From Chryseobacterium jejuense (lineage in GTDB: Bacteria; Bacteroidota; Bacteroidia; Flavobacteriales; Weeksellaceae), in assembly GCF_900100075.1 (NCBI RefSeq), contig NZ_FNEG01000007.1:150419-214418 (forward strand): a stretch of DNA of 64,000 bases, in the 5' to 3' direction. The position numbers and the translations under genes are program-made. The notes beneath the pieces are model-generated. The model did not search any database. It had not been told where the DNA came from and saw only the letters and a list, made by a program, of their open reading frames with translations. Positions within the stretch are counted from its first letter, which is position 1, and each line of letters begins with the position of its first letter. Below are positions 17,298-26,183 of this stretch, in pieces.

Positions 17298-18572
17298 TCA
17301 GTGCTTAAACCTTTCGAAAGCAGCTCTTTCAAGCATCTCTCTATCATCAGGATGAGCAATGCTAATGAGCTCCTGTGCTCTCTGGCGAAGGTTTTTCCCA
17401 TACAGGTAAGCGGTTCCGTATTCTGTAACTACATAATGAATATGACCTCTTGTGGTCACCACACCTGCACCTTGTTTCAGGAAAGGAACAATCCTTGAAA
17501 CTCCTTTTTTTGTTCTTGCTGTGATGGCGATGATAGGTTTTCCATCCTCACTTAGGGCTGCACCACGCATAAAGTCCATCTGGCCACCGATACCACTGTA
17601 TTGTAAGGTTCCGATAGAGTCGGCGCATACTTGTCCGGTAAGGTCTATTTCAATCGCAGAGTTAATGGCTACCAGTTTTTTATTCTTCATGATATTGATT
17701 GGGAAGTTGACTTCACTTACATCTCTGAAAGCAAATACTGTGTTATCATCCACATAATCATACAGTTTTCTGGTTCCGAAACAAAAGCTGGTAATGGTTT
17801 TATTATCGTTGTAGCCTTTATATTTGTTATTAATTACATCATTCTGAATAAGATCTATCACTCCATCACTCAGCATTTCTGTGTGGATTCCAAGGTCTTT
17901 ATGGTTATGCAAACATTGCAAAACGGCATCAGGAATAGTTCCGATACCCATTTGGAGGGTAGAACGGTCTTCGATAAGTTCAGCTACATTTTTTCCTACC
18001 AGCATTTCTTCAGGACCAACTTTTGAACTGTAATCTACTGTATGAAGTTCTTCTTCATGCCAAACCAATTTATGAATTCTGCTGATGTGAATCATACCAT
18101 CTCCATGGGTTCGCGGCATTCTTGGGTTAACGATTGCAACAATGGTTTTCGCTGTATCTACAGCAGCTCTTGCAATGTCCACGGAGGTTCCCAATGTACA
18201 GAAACCATGTCTGTCCGGTGGAGAAACGGTTATCAGTGCAACGTCTAGTGGAAGTATATTTTTTCTGAATAAAATAGGAATTTCACTTAAAAATACAGGA
18301 ACAAAGTCGCCTCTGTCTGAATTTACAGCATCACGAACCGGCGTAGATACGAATAAAGAATTGATAAAGAATTTGTCTTTGTACTCTGGTTTTGCAATTT
18401 CTATATTTCCCTGTTGGGTAATAGAAACCATTTCTACATTGTCTAATCGGTGAGCTTGTCTTGCCATTTCATCGATCAGATAATTGGGAGTACATGCGCT
18501 ACCGTGGAAAAATACACGGTTACCACTTTTTATTGTATATATCGCTTCTTCTGCGCTGATGTAATTATTCAT
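17298..18572 (-). CDS. Acetyl-CoA hydrolase/transferase family CoA-transferase
   Basis: A 424-residue CoA-transferase of the 4-hydroxybutyrate/acetyl-CoA type. It shows the N-terminal FFHGSACTPNYLIDEM, VSPPDRHGFCTLGTSVD, LQMGIGTIPDAVL, the catalytic-Glu region GIHTEMLSDGVIDL and the C-terminal GIGGQMDFMRGAALSEDGKPI. It moves CoA between acyl-CoA and a free carboxylate; substrate identity cannot be read off. Its neighbour is a second, longer CoA-transferase on the same strand. Both lie inside the tyrosine-catabolic region, whose end products include acetoacetate. Confidence 0.92.
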   Translation of the reverse strand: MNNYISAEEAIYTIKSGNRVFFHGSACTPNYLIDEMARQAHRLDNVEMVSITQQGNIEIAKPEYKDKFFINSLFVSTPVRDAVNSDRGDFVPVFLSEIPILFRKNILPLDVALITVSPPDRHGFCTLGTSVDIARAAVDTAKTIVAIVNPRMPRTHGDGMIHISRIHKLVWHEEELHTVDYSSKVGPEEMLVGKNVAELIEDRSTLQMGIGTIPDAVLQCLHNHKDLGIHTEMLSDGVIDLIQNDVINNKYKGYNDNKTITSFCFGTRKLYDYVDDNTVFAFRDVSEVNFPINIMKNKKLVAINSAIEIDLTGQVCADSIGTLQYSGIGGQMDFMRGAALSEDGKPIIAITARTKKGVSRIVPFLKQGAGVVTTRGHIHYVVTEYGTAYLYGKNLRQRAQELISIAHPDDREMLERAAFERFKH

Positions 18573-18709
18573 ATTTTATTGTTTTATTATAAAATTCCTG
18601 ACTAATTTTGCCTAACCTTTCTCAAAGATACCTTTAAAATCTCTATTTATTTCAAATATTGTAAAGGAGATTAAAAGACTTTTGTCATATCAATGAATCA
18701 TCTAAATTT

Positions 18710-18753
18710 AATAAAAAATAAAGGATCAAATGCATAACATCTGATCCTTTTAT
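18710..18753 (-). terminator. Terminator after the succinate/acetate CoA-transferase gene
   Basis: Read on the minus strand, AAAGGATCAG and CTGATCCTTT-like arms pair (AAAGGATCA with TGATCCTTT) and are followed by TTATTTTTTATT. It ends the 20290-18779 gene, so the two CoA-transferase genes are probably separate units. Confidence 0.85.
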
Positions 18754-18778
18754 AGATTCTCTAAGCTGGTAAAATTTC

Positions 18779-20290
18779 CTAATTGGAAACTTCAGTCTCA
18801 ACTTTCTGTTTCATACTTCCGGTTTCGGAGAAGCGTAAGTGCCAACTGAAAGCTTCTTCCAGCAAGTGTGGCGTATGTCCTCCACGTTCACAGGCTCTAT
18901 CGAAATAAGACTGTAATTCTTCTCTGTAATCAGGATGAACACAGTTATCAATGATTTTTTGTGCTCTTTCTCTTGGAGCTAGCCCTCTTAAATCAGCCAA
19001 TCCTACATCTGTAACCAAAATATCAACATCGTGCTCTGTATGGTCTGTATGAGAAACCATTGGCAGAACGTGTGAAATATTGTTTCCTTTGGATGCTGCC
19101 TGTGTTACAAAAATACTTAAGTAAGCGTTTCTTGCAAAATCTCCTGAACCTCCGATTCCGTTCATTATTTTTGTTCCCCCAATATGAGTTGAGTTTACAT
19201 TTCCGTAAATATCAAATTCGATTGCTGTATTGATGGCTATTACTCCTAATCTTCTAATTAGTCCAGGAGTATTGGAAATATTCTGAGGTCTTAATACAAA
19301 CTTGTCTTTATATTTTGAAAGGTTTCCTAACACTCTTTCATAGCATTCCTGAGAAACGGTAATAGAAGATGCAGATGCAAAACTTAGTTTACCGGAATCA
19401 ATCAGATCAAATGTGCTATCCTGAAGAACTTCAGAAAACATGGTTAAGTCATAAAAATTACTGTCTTTAAATCCTGTAAGCACAGCATTGGCTACTTTCC
19501 CGATTCCTGCCTGAAGAGGAAGCAATCTGTCTGTAAGACGACCTAGCTGAACTTCATTTTCAAAGAAGGCAAGAAGGTGTTTGGCGATGGCTGTTGTTTT
19601 CTCGTCAGGTTCTGCAATATCGGCAGGGCTGTCTTTAAGATTGGTAAAAACAATGGCTTCAATTTTACTGGGATCAACCGGAATACTTTTTCTTCCGATT
19701 TTATTCCATGGAGCAACAATGGGAATGACATTTCTGTAAGGATAATCTTCAGCCTGATAAATATCGTGGATGCCATAGACTTCTTCAGGAACTTCCGTAT
19801 TGATTTCAATGATGACTTTCTTAGCCAGAGCCGCAAAGGTTACTGAATTTCCCACTGATGTGGTTGGAACAATACTTCCGTCTCTTTCGATATAAGCAGC
19901 CTCAATAATAGCAACGTCAATGCTCTGAAGGTTTTTGGTGTGAAGAAGTTCGGCACTTTCACTTAAATGCTGATCGATGAAGAGAATTTCACCTTTATTG
20001 ATTTTGTTCCTTAAAGTAGGGTCTACCTGAAACGGCATTCTTTTCTTTAAGACATTAGCTTCCGCCAGTTTTCCGTCTGTGCCGTGTCCCAGCGAAGCTC
20101 CGGTCATTAAAGTGACTTTAAGATCTTCTGTTTTTCCTCTTTCAGCGAGTGCAGGCAAAATGGCTTTGCTGTCACCTGCTTTTGTAAAGCCGCTAGATCC
20201 TATGATCATACCGTCTTTAATCAATTTTACAGCATTTTCGGCTGTAGTTACCTTTTCGTGTAAACTTTCTAATCTGATTCTTTCTAACAT
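18779..20290 (-). CDS. Succinyl-CoA:acetate-type CoA-transferase / acetyl-CoA hydrolase
   Basis: The 503-residue protein matches the longer class I family (Ach1/ScpC/AarC-like). It contains SSGFTKAGDSKAILPAL near the N-terminus, TSVGNSVTFAALAKKVIIEINTEVPE, QAGIGKVANAVL, the catalytic-Glu block LTMFSEVLQDSTFDLID, and NGIGGSGDFARNAYLSIF near the C-terminus. It exchanges CoA between succinyl-CoA, or a related acyl-CoA, and acetate. It ends at its own terminator. Confidence 0.92.
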   Translation of the reverse strand: MLERIRLESLHEKVTTAENAVKLIKDGMIIGSSGFTKAGDSKAILPALAERGKTEDLKVTLMTGASLGHGTDGKLAEANVLKKRMPFQVDPTLRNKINKGEILFIDQHLSESAELLHTKNLQSIDVAIIEAAYIERDGSIVPTTSVGNSVTFAALAKKVIIEINTEVPEEVYGIHDIYQAEDYPYRNVIPIVAPWNKIGRKSIPVDPSKIEAIVFTNLKDSPADIAEPDEKTTAIAKHLLAFFENEVQLGRLTDRLLPLQAGIGKVANAVLTGFKDSNFYDLTMFSEVLQDSTFDLIDSGKLSFASASSITVSQECYERVLGNLSKYKDKFVLRPQNISNTPGLIRRLGVIAINTAIEFDIYGNVNSTHIGGTKIMNGIGGSGDFARNAYLSIFVTQAASKGNNISHVLPMVSHTDHTEHDVDILVTDVGLADLRGLAPRERAQKIIDNCVHPDYREELQSYFDRACERGGHTPHLLEEAFSWHLRFSETGSMKQKVETEVSN

Positions 20291-20378
20291 GTAATATTGA
20301 TTTTTTTTAAACCACCATTACTTAGGATGCGTTATGAAAAATAATGATGGTAATATATGTGAACCATACCTTACAAAT

Positions 20379-20422
20379 TTACGAAAAAAGACGCTTTAAA
20401 TAAAGGATTTAAAGCGTCTTTT
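20379..20422 (-). terminator. Terminator after hmgA
   Basis: A 15-bp perfect stem (AAAGACGCTTTAAA paired with TTTAAAGCGTCTTT, 7-nt loop) is followed on the minus strand by TTTTTTCG. It lies downstream of hmgA and before the CoA-transferase start. Confidence 0.9.
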
Positions 20423-20474
20423 GTATGTATTTAGTAATAGTTTTTCTCTATGATAAGAAAGATCTTCTACTGTT

Positions 20475-21626
20475 TTATTCTAACCATGAAGTTTTGTAGG
20501 ACGGATCTTCCACTTTTAAAGCTTCTTCCGTAATTTTTAACGGACGGAAAGGGTCTACCATTACCGCATATTCTTCCGTGAATTTTTTACCAATACTTCT
20601 TTCCATAGCTCCCGGATGTGGCCCGTGAACAATTCCGCCAGGGTGAAGTGTGAAGTCCATTAAGTCAATATGATTACGGCTCATGAAATCACCTTCTGTA
20701 TAGAATAATACCTCATCAGAATCAATATTGGAATGATTGTAAGGAGCAGGAATAGCCATTGGGTGATAGTCGTACATTCTTGCACAGAATGAACATACTA
20801 CAAAATTATGGGCTTCAAAATTCTGGTGTACTGGTGGCGGTTGGTGGATTCTTCCCGTAATCGGCTCAAAGTTTTTGATATTAAATTTATATGGATAAAA
20901 ATATCCGTCCCAGCCTACAACATCAAATGGATGTGTTGCATAGATAAAGTCTGTGATCTGGTTTTCTTTTTTTACTTTAATCAGGAATTCTCCTTTTTCG
21001 TCAACAGGTTCTTTAAAAGTAGGAGCAATCATATCTCTTTCGCAGAACGGAGAATGTTCCAAAAGCTGCCCGAATTCATTTCTGTATCTTTTCGGAGTGT
21101 AAATAGGAGAGTGGCTCTCCAGTACAAAGAATACTGTATTTTCAGATTGTAATTCTACCTGATAAATCGTTCCTCTTGGAATAATAAGATAATCGCCGGT
21201 TGCAAATTCAAGGTCTCCTACAAAAGTTTTTAAAATTCCGGTGCCTTCATGTACGAATAAAAGTTCGTCACATTCAGCATTTTTGTAGAAATAATCCATC
21301 GATTTTCTTGGCTTTGCCAATCCCATTTTCAGGTCATTATTCATCAAGAGGATCTTACGGCTGTCCATGAAATCGTCCTCAGGAGTTACATTCATTCCTT
21401 TGAACATTCTTGGCGCAATATTTTTCTCCACCGCAATTTTAGGAGTTACATCTTTCGGTTCCCCGATTGATTTGATCTGTGTAGGGCGGTGAATATGGTA
21501 CAATAGAGAAGAGATCCCATGAAAACCTTCGGTTCCGAAAAGTTGTTCATAGTAAAATTTATCTTCCGGAGATTTAAAGACTGTATGCCTTTTTTGTGGG
21601 ATGTTTCCCAATAGATGATATCTCAT
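20475..21626 (-). CDS. hmgA: Homogentisate 1,2-dioxygenase
   Basis: HmgA opens the ring of homogentisate to maleylacetoacetate. The 383-residue protein is the shorter Bacteroidota form of the cupin enzyme. It shows the first cupin ECDELLFVHEGTGIL...FATGDYLIIPRGTIYQVEL, the iron-site region HQNFEAHNFVVCSFCAR and HPGGIVHGPHPGAMERSIG at the C-terminus. Together with hppD and fahA it provides tyrosine degradation; a maleylacetoacetate isomerase gene is not in the window. It is divergent from the TonB receptor at 21749, with about 120 nt between. Confidence 0.95.
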   Translation of the reverse strand: MRYHLLGNIPQKRHTVFKSPEDKFYYEQLFGTEGFHGISSLLYHIHRPTQIKSIGEPKDVTPKIAVEKNIAPRMFKGMNVTPEDDFMDSRKILLMNNDLKMGLAKPRKSMDYFYKNAECDELLFVHEGTGILKTFVGDLEFATGDYLIIPRGTIYQVELQSENTVFFVLESHSPIYTPKRYRNEFGQLLEHSPFCERDMIAPTFKEPVDEKGEFLIKVKKENQITDFIYATHPFDVVGWDGYFYPYKFNIKNFEPITGRIHQPPPVHQNFEAHNFVVCSFCARMYDYHPMAIPAPYNHSNIDSDEVLFYTEGDFMSRNHIDLMDFTLHPGGIVHGPHPGAMERSIGKKFTEEYAVMVDPFRPLKITEEALKVEDPSYKTSWLE

Positions 21627-21716
21627 TTTACTTTCATATGTAGTTTCTCAAATTTAATCATTTTTCATGAATTGGCTGAATCAAATATTTATATAGAAGT
21701 TTTGCGTTTCAAAAAT

Positions 21717-21740
21717 AATTGTTAGATTTGCCTAACAATT
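21717..21740. promoter_or_regulatory. Perfect 9-bp dyad, candidate metalloregulator operator
   Basis: AATTGTTAG-N6-CTAACAATT is a perfect inverted repeat ending 8 nt before the receptor ATG. The TTAG...CTAA core and spacing resemble DtxR/MntR-family operators more than a classical Fur box. Its position over the expected transcription or translation start suits repression of the receptor-thioredoxin pair. Confidence 0.65.
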
Positions 21741-21748
21741 TTAATTTC

Positions 21749-23818
21749 ATGAAGCGAATATTATTTTCTATTACTTTTTTATCCTCCTATTGTTTTGCAC
21801 AGGAGACAGATAGTTTAAGTTTAAATCAACATAAAAACACAGATTCTGTAAAGGTTTCAAAGAAGGAGTTTAAGACAAGTACTATTGATGATGTAGTGGT
21901 TACCGGAACCATAAAACCGATGAGCAGGTCTAAAAGTCCTGTGGCTGTTGAGATCTACAGTCAGAAATTTTTCCAGAAAAATCCTACTCCAAGTATTTTT
22001 GAAGCCATCAGTATGGTCAATGGAGTAAAGCCACAATTGAACTGTTCGGTATGTAACACAGGAGATATTCACATTAACGGTTTGGAAGGGCCATATACAA
22101 TGATTTTGATTGACGGAATGCCCATCGTAAGTTCTCTTTCTACAGTATATGGACTAAGTGGGATTCCTAATAGTCTTGTGGACAGAATAGAAGTGGTAAA
22201 AGGTCCTGCGTCTTCCATTTATGGCTCTGAAGCAATGGGTGGTGTTATTAATATTATTACAAAAAATGCTTTAACGGCTCCTAAGTTGAGCGTAGATATG
22301 ATGACCAGTTCATGGGCTGAGAATAATCTGGATCTTTCCACCAAGTTTACTATTGGAAAGAATGCAGCTTCATTATTAAGCTTAAATTATTTCAGTTTTC
22401 AGGAAAAGATAGATCAGAACAAGGATAACTTTACGGATACTACTTTACAAAGCAGAATCTCCGTTTTTAATAAATGGAACTTTAAGAGGAAAGAAAACAG
22501 ACAGGCGAGTTTTGCTTTGAGATATTTGTATGAAGATCGTTTCGGAGGTGAAATGCAATGGAATAAATCTTTTCGTGGAAGCAATGAGGTATATGGGGAA
22601 AGTATTTATACCAACAGAGCGGAAGTTTTCGGGTTGTATGAATGGCCAATGAAAGAACATATCGTTACTCAGTTTTCCTATAATTACCATGACCAAAATT
22701 CCTTTTATGGAGCTAATCCGTTTAATGCGCTTCAGAAAGTAGCCTTTGTGCAAACATATTGGGACAGAAGTTTCGGGAAACATGATATTACAGCAGGATT
22801 GACGTTTAAAAGAACTTTTTATGATGACAATACTCCGGGAACTTTGGGATCAGATGGAGTAACCAACGCTCCCATGAAGTCTCCGATCTGGGGAGCGTTT
22901 ATACAGGATCAGTGGGAGATCAATGATAAGAATACCTTGTTATTAGGATACCGTTATGATTACGATAAGGTTCATCATTCCGTACATTCCCCAAGATTTG
23001 CATGGAAATTCTCACCGAATCCGTATCATACTTTAAGATTCAATTTTGGAACAGGATTCAGAGTCGTGAATCTGTTTACAGAGGATCATGCAGCATTAAC
23101 GGGTTCCAGAGAAGTTATTGTAAAGTCTGATCTGCTGCCTGAAAGATCAGTGAACGGAAATGTAAATTATATCTGGAAAATTCCTGTTGGAAACCGTATG
23201 GTGAATCTTGATGCTTCTGCATTTTATACCTATTTCAGTAATAAAATTGTGGGGGATTTTGATTCTGATCCAAATAAAATCATCTATGACAATCTTCAGG
23301 GATATGGAATTTCCAGAGGAGCTTCATTGAATGTAGATTTCAGTTTTTCATTTCCATTAAGCGTCAATTTGGGAGTAACCTATCTCGATGTTTACCAGAA
23401 ATTTGATAACGAAGATCAAAAAACACAACAACTTCACGCTCCAAAATGGAGTGGCACCTATAATTTAACCTATAAATTCCTAAGTAATCTGACTGTCGAT
23501 TTCACGGGACAATTTTATGGCCCGATGAGACTGCCTGTTTTACCGAATGACTTCCGTCCTGAGTATTCACCATTCTATTCTTTAGCAAATATTCAGGTTT
23601 CAAAGAGCTTCAAATCCGGATTTGAAGTTTATTGCGGGGTGAAAAATTTATTCAACTTTACTCCTAAAGATCCCTTAATGAGGCCTTTTGACCCATTTGA
23701 TAAACATGCTGATGACCCAATTAGCAATCCAAACCACTATACTTTCGATACCGCATATGGCTATGCGCCTATGCAAGGCATCAGAGGGTTCTTGGGAGTG
23801 AAATATACACTGAAATGA
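21749..23818 (+). CDS. TonB-dependent receptor with CxxC plug motif
   Basis: From the ATG at 21749 the protein has 689 residues: signal peptide MKRILFSITFLSSYCFAQ, TonB-box-like DDVVVTGT (47-54), plug domain, then barrel. The plug contains Cys99-Ser-Val-Cys102 followed by DIHINGLEGPYTMILIDGMPIVSSL and VKGPASSIYGSEAMGGVINIITKN. It lacks the N-terminal carboxypeptidase-like extension of SusC-type receptors, so it resembles siderophore, heme or metal receptors. The end overlaps the thioredoxin-like gene by 4 nt. The upstream start at 21719 is inside the operator dyad and would precede the signal peptide, so it was rejected. Metal or metal-chelate uptake is likely; the exact ligand is unknown. 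Confidence 0.92.
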   Translation: MKRILFSITFLSSYCFAQETDSLSLNQHKNTDSVKVSKKEFKTSTIDDVVVTGTIKPMSRSKSPVAVEIYSQKFFQKNPTPSIFEAISMVNGVKPQLNCSVCNTGDIHINGLEGPYTMILIDGMPIVSSLSTVYGLSGIPNSLVDRIEVVKGPASSIYGSEAMGGVINIITKNALTAPKLSVDMMTSSWAENNLDLSTKFTIGKNAASLLSLNYFSFQEKIDQNKDNFTDTTLQSRISVFNKWNFKRKENRQASFALRYLYEDRFGGEMQWNKSFRGSNEVYGESIYTNRAEVFGLYEWPMKEHIVTQFSYNYHDQNSFYGANPFNALQKVAFVQTYWDRSFGKHDITAGLTFKRTFYDDNTPGTLGSDGVTNAPMKSPIWGAFIQDQWEINDKNTLLLGYRYDYDKVHHSVHSPRFAWKFSPNPYHTLRFNFGTGFRVVNLFTEDHAALTGSREVIVKSDLLPERSVNGNVNYIWKIPVGNRMVNLDASAFYTYFSNKIVGDFDSDPNKIIYDNLQGYGISRGASLNVDFSFSFPLSVNLGVTYLDVYQKFDNEDQKTQQLHAPKWSGTYNLTYKFLSNLTVDFTGQFYGPMRLPVLPNDFRPEYSPFYSLANIQVSKSFKSGFEVYCGVKNLFNFTPKDPLMRPFDPFDKHADDPISNPNHYTFDTAYGYAPMQGIRGFLGVKYTLK

Positions 23819-24276
23819 AAATTTTAGCTTTATTTTTAATGTTTGTACCCTGTCTTTGTCTGTCTCAGATGAAGACAGGGACTTTTTCCGAAGTGGAGCT
23901 TATGCAAAAAAAATCTCCAAAACCCATGGTAATCCATCTTTATACGGATTGGTGTGGTGTTTGTAAAATAGAGTCCTTTAAACTGAATAAGGATAAAGAT
24001 CTGGTGGAAATAATGAACAACCATTTTTACCTGATTAATTTTGAGGCTGAAAAAACGAGAGAGAAAATAAACTTCCAGGGACAGGAGTTTGAATATTTAG
24101 CCAATGGTAGTTCAGGGATTCATGAATTGGCGCTGGCACTATCTAAAAATAAAGAGCAGCCTGTTTATCCGTTGTGGATTTTTTTGGATAAGAACCAGAA
24201 GCTAGTCTATTATCAGGAAGGATTGCTTACTCCTGATAAAATGAAAGAAAAATTGCTGGAGATTTCCGCTTTATGA
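23815..24276 (+). CDS. Secreted thioredoxin-like protein (CGVC)
   Basis: A 153-residue protein with a signal peptide (MKILALFLMFVPCLCLSQ) and a thioredoxin-fold active site HLYTDWCGVCK, Cys47-Gly-Val-Cys50. A long insert containing FQGQEFEYLANGSSGIHELALALS precedes the cis-Pro-like PVYPLWIFLD. It acts in the periplasm as a thiol reductase or disulfide exchanger. Its ATG overlaps the receptor stop (ATGA), so it is made together with a receptor that itself carries a plug CxxC. Reducing that receptor disulfide, or a thiol-bound ligand, is a plausible job. Confidence 0.87.
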   Translation: MKILALFLMFVPCLCLSQMKTGTFSEVELMQKKSPKPMVIHLYTDWCGVCKIESFKLNKDKDLVEIMNNHFYLINFEAEKTREKINFQGQEFEYLANGSSGIHELALALSKNKEQPVYPLWIFLDKNQKLVYYQEGLLTPDKMKEKLLEISAL

Positions 24277-24282
24277 TTTGTT

Positions 24283-24612
24283 GTTGGAAAGCGCTAAGGC
24301 GCTAAGCTTTTTCTATTCAACACGTCTTTAGGGCGCAAGGATTTTATCTGTGATAAAATTTTATACTGCTTTTTTAAATGCCACGAATGCACGAATAAAA
24401 AACGTTCACCTTGCACAAGATTCTATGTACCTATGTGGTTTAAATATTTTTTTGAACCACATAGGTACATAGATTTTATACCTGAAATTAAGCATGCATC
24501 ATATTATTTGTGCATTCGTGGAAAAATATTAGCCGTTTATTTAAGGTTCTCGCAGAGTGAACAGATTTCGCAGATCTTTTTTGCATCTGTGAAATTTGTG
24601 TGATCTGTGGGA
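24283..24612. repeat. Palindromic repeat island 1 (hybrid copy)
   Basis: This fills the whole non-coding gap between two convergent genes. From outside inward the left half has module A (24283-24306, GTTGGAAAGCGCTAAGG...), module E (GGCGCAAGGATTTTATCTG, then TGATAAAATTTTATACTGCT), module B CCACGAATGCACGAATAA (24381-24398) and module C TCTATGTACCTATGTGGTT (24422-24440). Module C is mirrored exactly at 24455-24473 and B at 24504-24521 (17/18). The outer right half differs: instead of E and A it has module D (24548-24612, CGCAGA...TTTCGCAGATC...GATCTGTGAAATTTGTG). Islands 2 and 3 hold the full mirrored form. Confidence 0.9.
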
Positions 24613-24618
24613 AATCTT

Positions 24619-25095
24619 TTACTCTTTACCTTCAGCATCAATCAAAACGGCCAGTTGTATGCATGGTTCATCAGATCTGTTACTCCAGGCATGATTGGTA
24701 CCTCTTTGGATCACAATATCTCCGGGTTTCAGAAGAGTTTCCCCTTCTTCCATAATCAGATAAAGCTCCCCGGAAAGAATGATAATGTAATCTAATGTTG
24801 GAGTCTGATGCATCATCGGATGAGGTTCTCCTTTCTTGAATTCAACGCCTAAGTCTTTATCCGGTGGAACGACTACATATCGGAAGTAGGTTCCATTTTT
24901 AGGGGTTTGTGGAAATCCAGTGTTGGGAATTTTGTTTTCAACATCTAAACTTGCCGGCATTGTCTGGGTATTCCATATGTCTGAGACAATCAGCCCTGGG
25001 AAATGTTCTATTGCGTTTTCAACCTGTTGATCTTCTATGATAATTGATTTTCCGTCTTTGATTCCGGTTACGATGCGTCTTGGTATTTTGTTCAT
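24619..25095 (-). CDS. Cupin domain protein
   Basis: A 158-residue single-cupin protein: HPMMHQTPTLDYIIILSGELYLIMEEGETLLKPGDIVIQRGTNHAWSN contains both cupin motifs, with likely metal-binding His residues. No signal peptide. The start is 4 nt from the end of the quinone-oxidoreductase-like gene upstream on the same strand, so the two are probably one operon under HxlR control. It could be a small-molecule dioxygenase or isomerase acting on the product of that reductase; no specific function is recognisable. Confidence 0.87.
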   Translation of the reverse strand: MNKIPRRIVTGIKDGKSIIIEDQQVENAIEHFPGLIVSDIWNTQTMPASLDVENKIPNTGFPQTPKNGTYFRYVVVPPDKDLGVEFKKGEPHPMMHQTPTLDYIIILSGELYLIMEEGETLLKPGDIVIQRGTNHAWSNRSDEPCIQLAVLIDAEGKE

Positions 25096-25099
25096 GGAT

Positions 25100-26092
25100 T
25101 TATGAGTTTTTCATAATGAGTTTATGACCTTGGGTCTGGTTGTTTTTAAGAATAGAATGGGCTTTAAGAACAGTTTCCAAAGAAAGATCACCAATTATTT
25201 TATGTTGAGATGGAGCAATGGAACCGTTTTCAATCAATCCAGCAACTTCTTCCAGACTGTTTTTGTAATAATCATACTGTTTTACCATGCTGTAGGTATA
25301 ATTGGAGATATTCATAATTACAGTTCCTTTATTGAAGAGCATTTCATGAGCTGCTTTGGTAACAAGAGCGGTAACATCTACATAAATTCCATTGATTTTT
25401 AATACCTCAGCTGTGATTTCAGCCATATAATTTCCAACCAAATCAATTCCAATATCAAAAGGTTGATTCTGATTAGCTTTTAAAATGTTTTCTACAAGAT
25501 TTTGTTCTTTGTAATTAACAATCTGATGCTCTTTTAACCCAAGATTCAAAAACATCTGCTTGTTTTCTTCACTGCCAACAGTGATAATGAAGTTGTCAAT
25601 ATGGTGAGCCCATAAAATTTTAATTAAAAAAGAACCTACTGCACCAGCAGCTCCGGTGATAAGAATGGTCTGTTCCGGCTGTAGTTTCAATCGTTTAAAA
25701 ATTTGTAAAGAAGTTAATCCTGCTGATGGAATAGAAGCAGCCTGTTCAAAGGAAATATTTTTTGGTTTAAATGAAACAATGGCTTCCGGAACTGAAATAT
25801 ACTCTGCATACGTTCCATTGCTTCCCATAGAGCCGCTGCCACAGAATACTTCGTCCCCAATATTGAACTGAGTGACATCACTTCCTTTTTCTACAACAAC
25901 TCCGGATAATTCTCGTCCTAATATCGGCGAACTGATTAATTTTCTTTCCAGTTCATTTTCCAACATTTGATAATCTATGGGATTGAAACCACTTGCTTTG
26001 ATCTGAATTAATACTTCATGAGATTTAGGCTGAGGTTTTTCCGTAAACCCATCTTCAAGCTTAAAGTCTTTATTTAAAATTACTGCTTTCAT
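25100..26092 (-). CDS. Zinc-independent MDR NAD(P)H:quinone oxidoreductase-like protein
   Basis: The 330-residue medium-chain dehydrogenase/reductase shows GFNPIDYQML, GRELSGVVVEKGSDV, the nucleotide-binding ITGAAGAVGSFLIKILWAHHID and GTYAEYISVPEAIVSFKP. It lacks the structural-zinc cysteine cluster, as in the QOR/zeta-crystallin branch. It probably reduces quinones or reactive carbonyls with NADPH. It is divergent from the HxlR regulator gene at 26184, with an operator dyad between them. A TACATTTG -7 box for this gene reads on the minus strand at 26110-26117. Confidence 0.88.
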   Translation of the reverse strand: MKAVILNKDFKLEDGFTEKPQPKSHEVLIQIKASGFNPIDYQMLENELERKLISSPILGRELSGVVVEKGSDVTQFNIGDEVFCGSGSMGSNGTYAEYISVPEAIVSFKPKNISFEQAASIPSAGLTSLQIFKRLKLQPEQTILITGAAGAVGSFLIKILWAHHIDNFIITVGSEENKQMFLNLGLKEHQIVNYKEQNLVENILKANQNQPFDIGIDLVGNYMAEITAEVLKINGIYVDVTALVTKAAHEMLFNKGTVIMNISNYTYSMVKQYDYYKNSLEEVAGLIENGSIAPSQHKIIGDLSLETVLKAHSILKNNQTQGHKLIMKNS

Positions 26093-26109
26093 ATTGTTAA
26101 TTTGATGTA

Positions 26110-26164
26110 CAAATGTAAAACGGGAATAGTTTATATTTGCTACTAGTTAACAATTGGTAACTAG
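26110..26164. promoter_or_regulatory. Divergent promoters with HxlR-type operator dyad
   Basis: Two Bacteroidota -7 boxes face away from each other: TACATTTG on the minus strand (26110-26117) for the oxidoreductase and TATATTTG on the plus strand (26132-26139) for hxlR. The dyad CTAGTTA-N8-TAACTAG (26143-26164) covers the expected hxlR transcription start and lies just upstream of the oxidoreductase -33 region. This is the position expected for an autoregulating redox repressor. Confidence 0.7.
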
Positions 26165-26183
26165 TTACCTTGATGAAACTATT

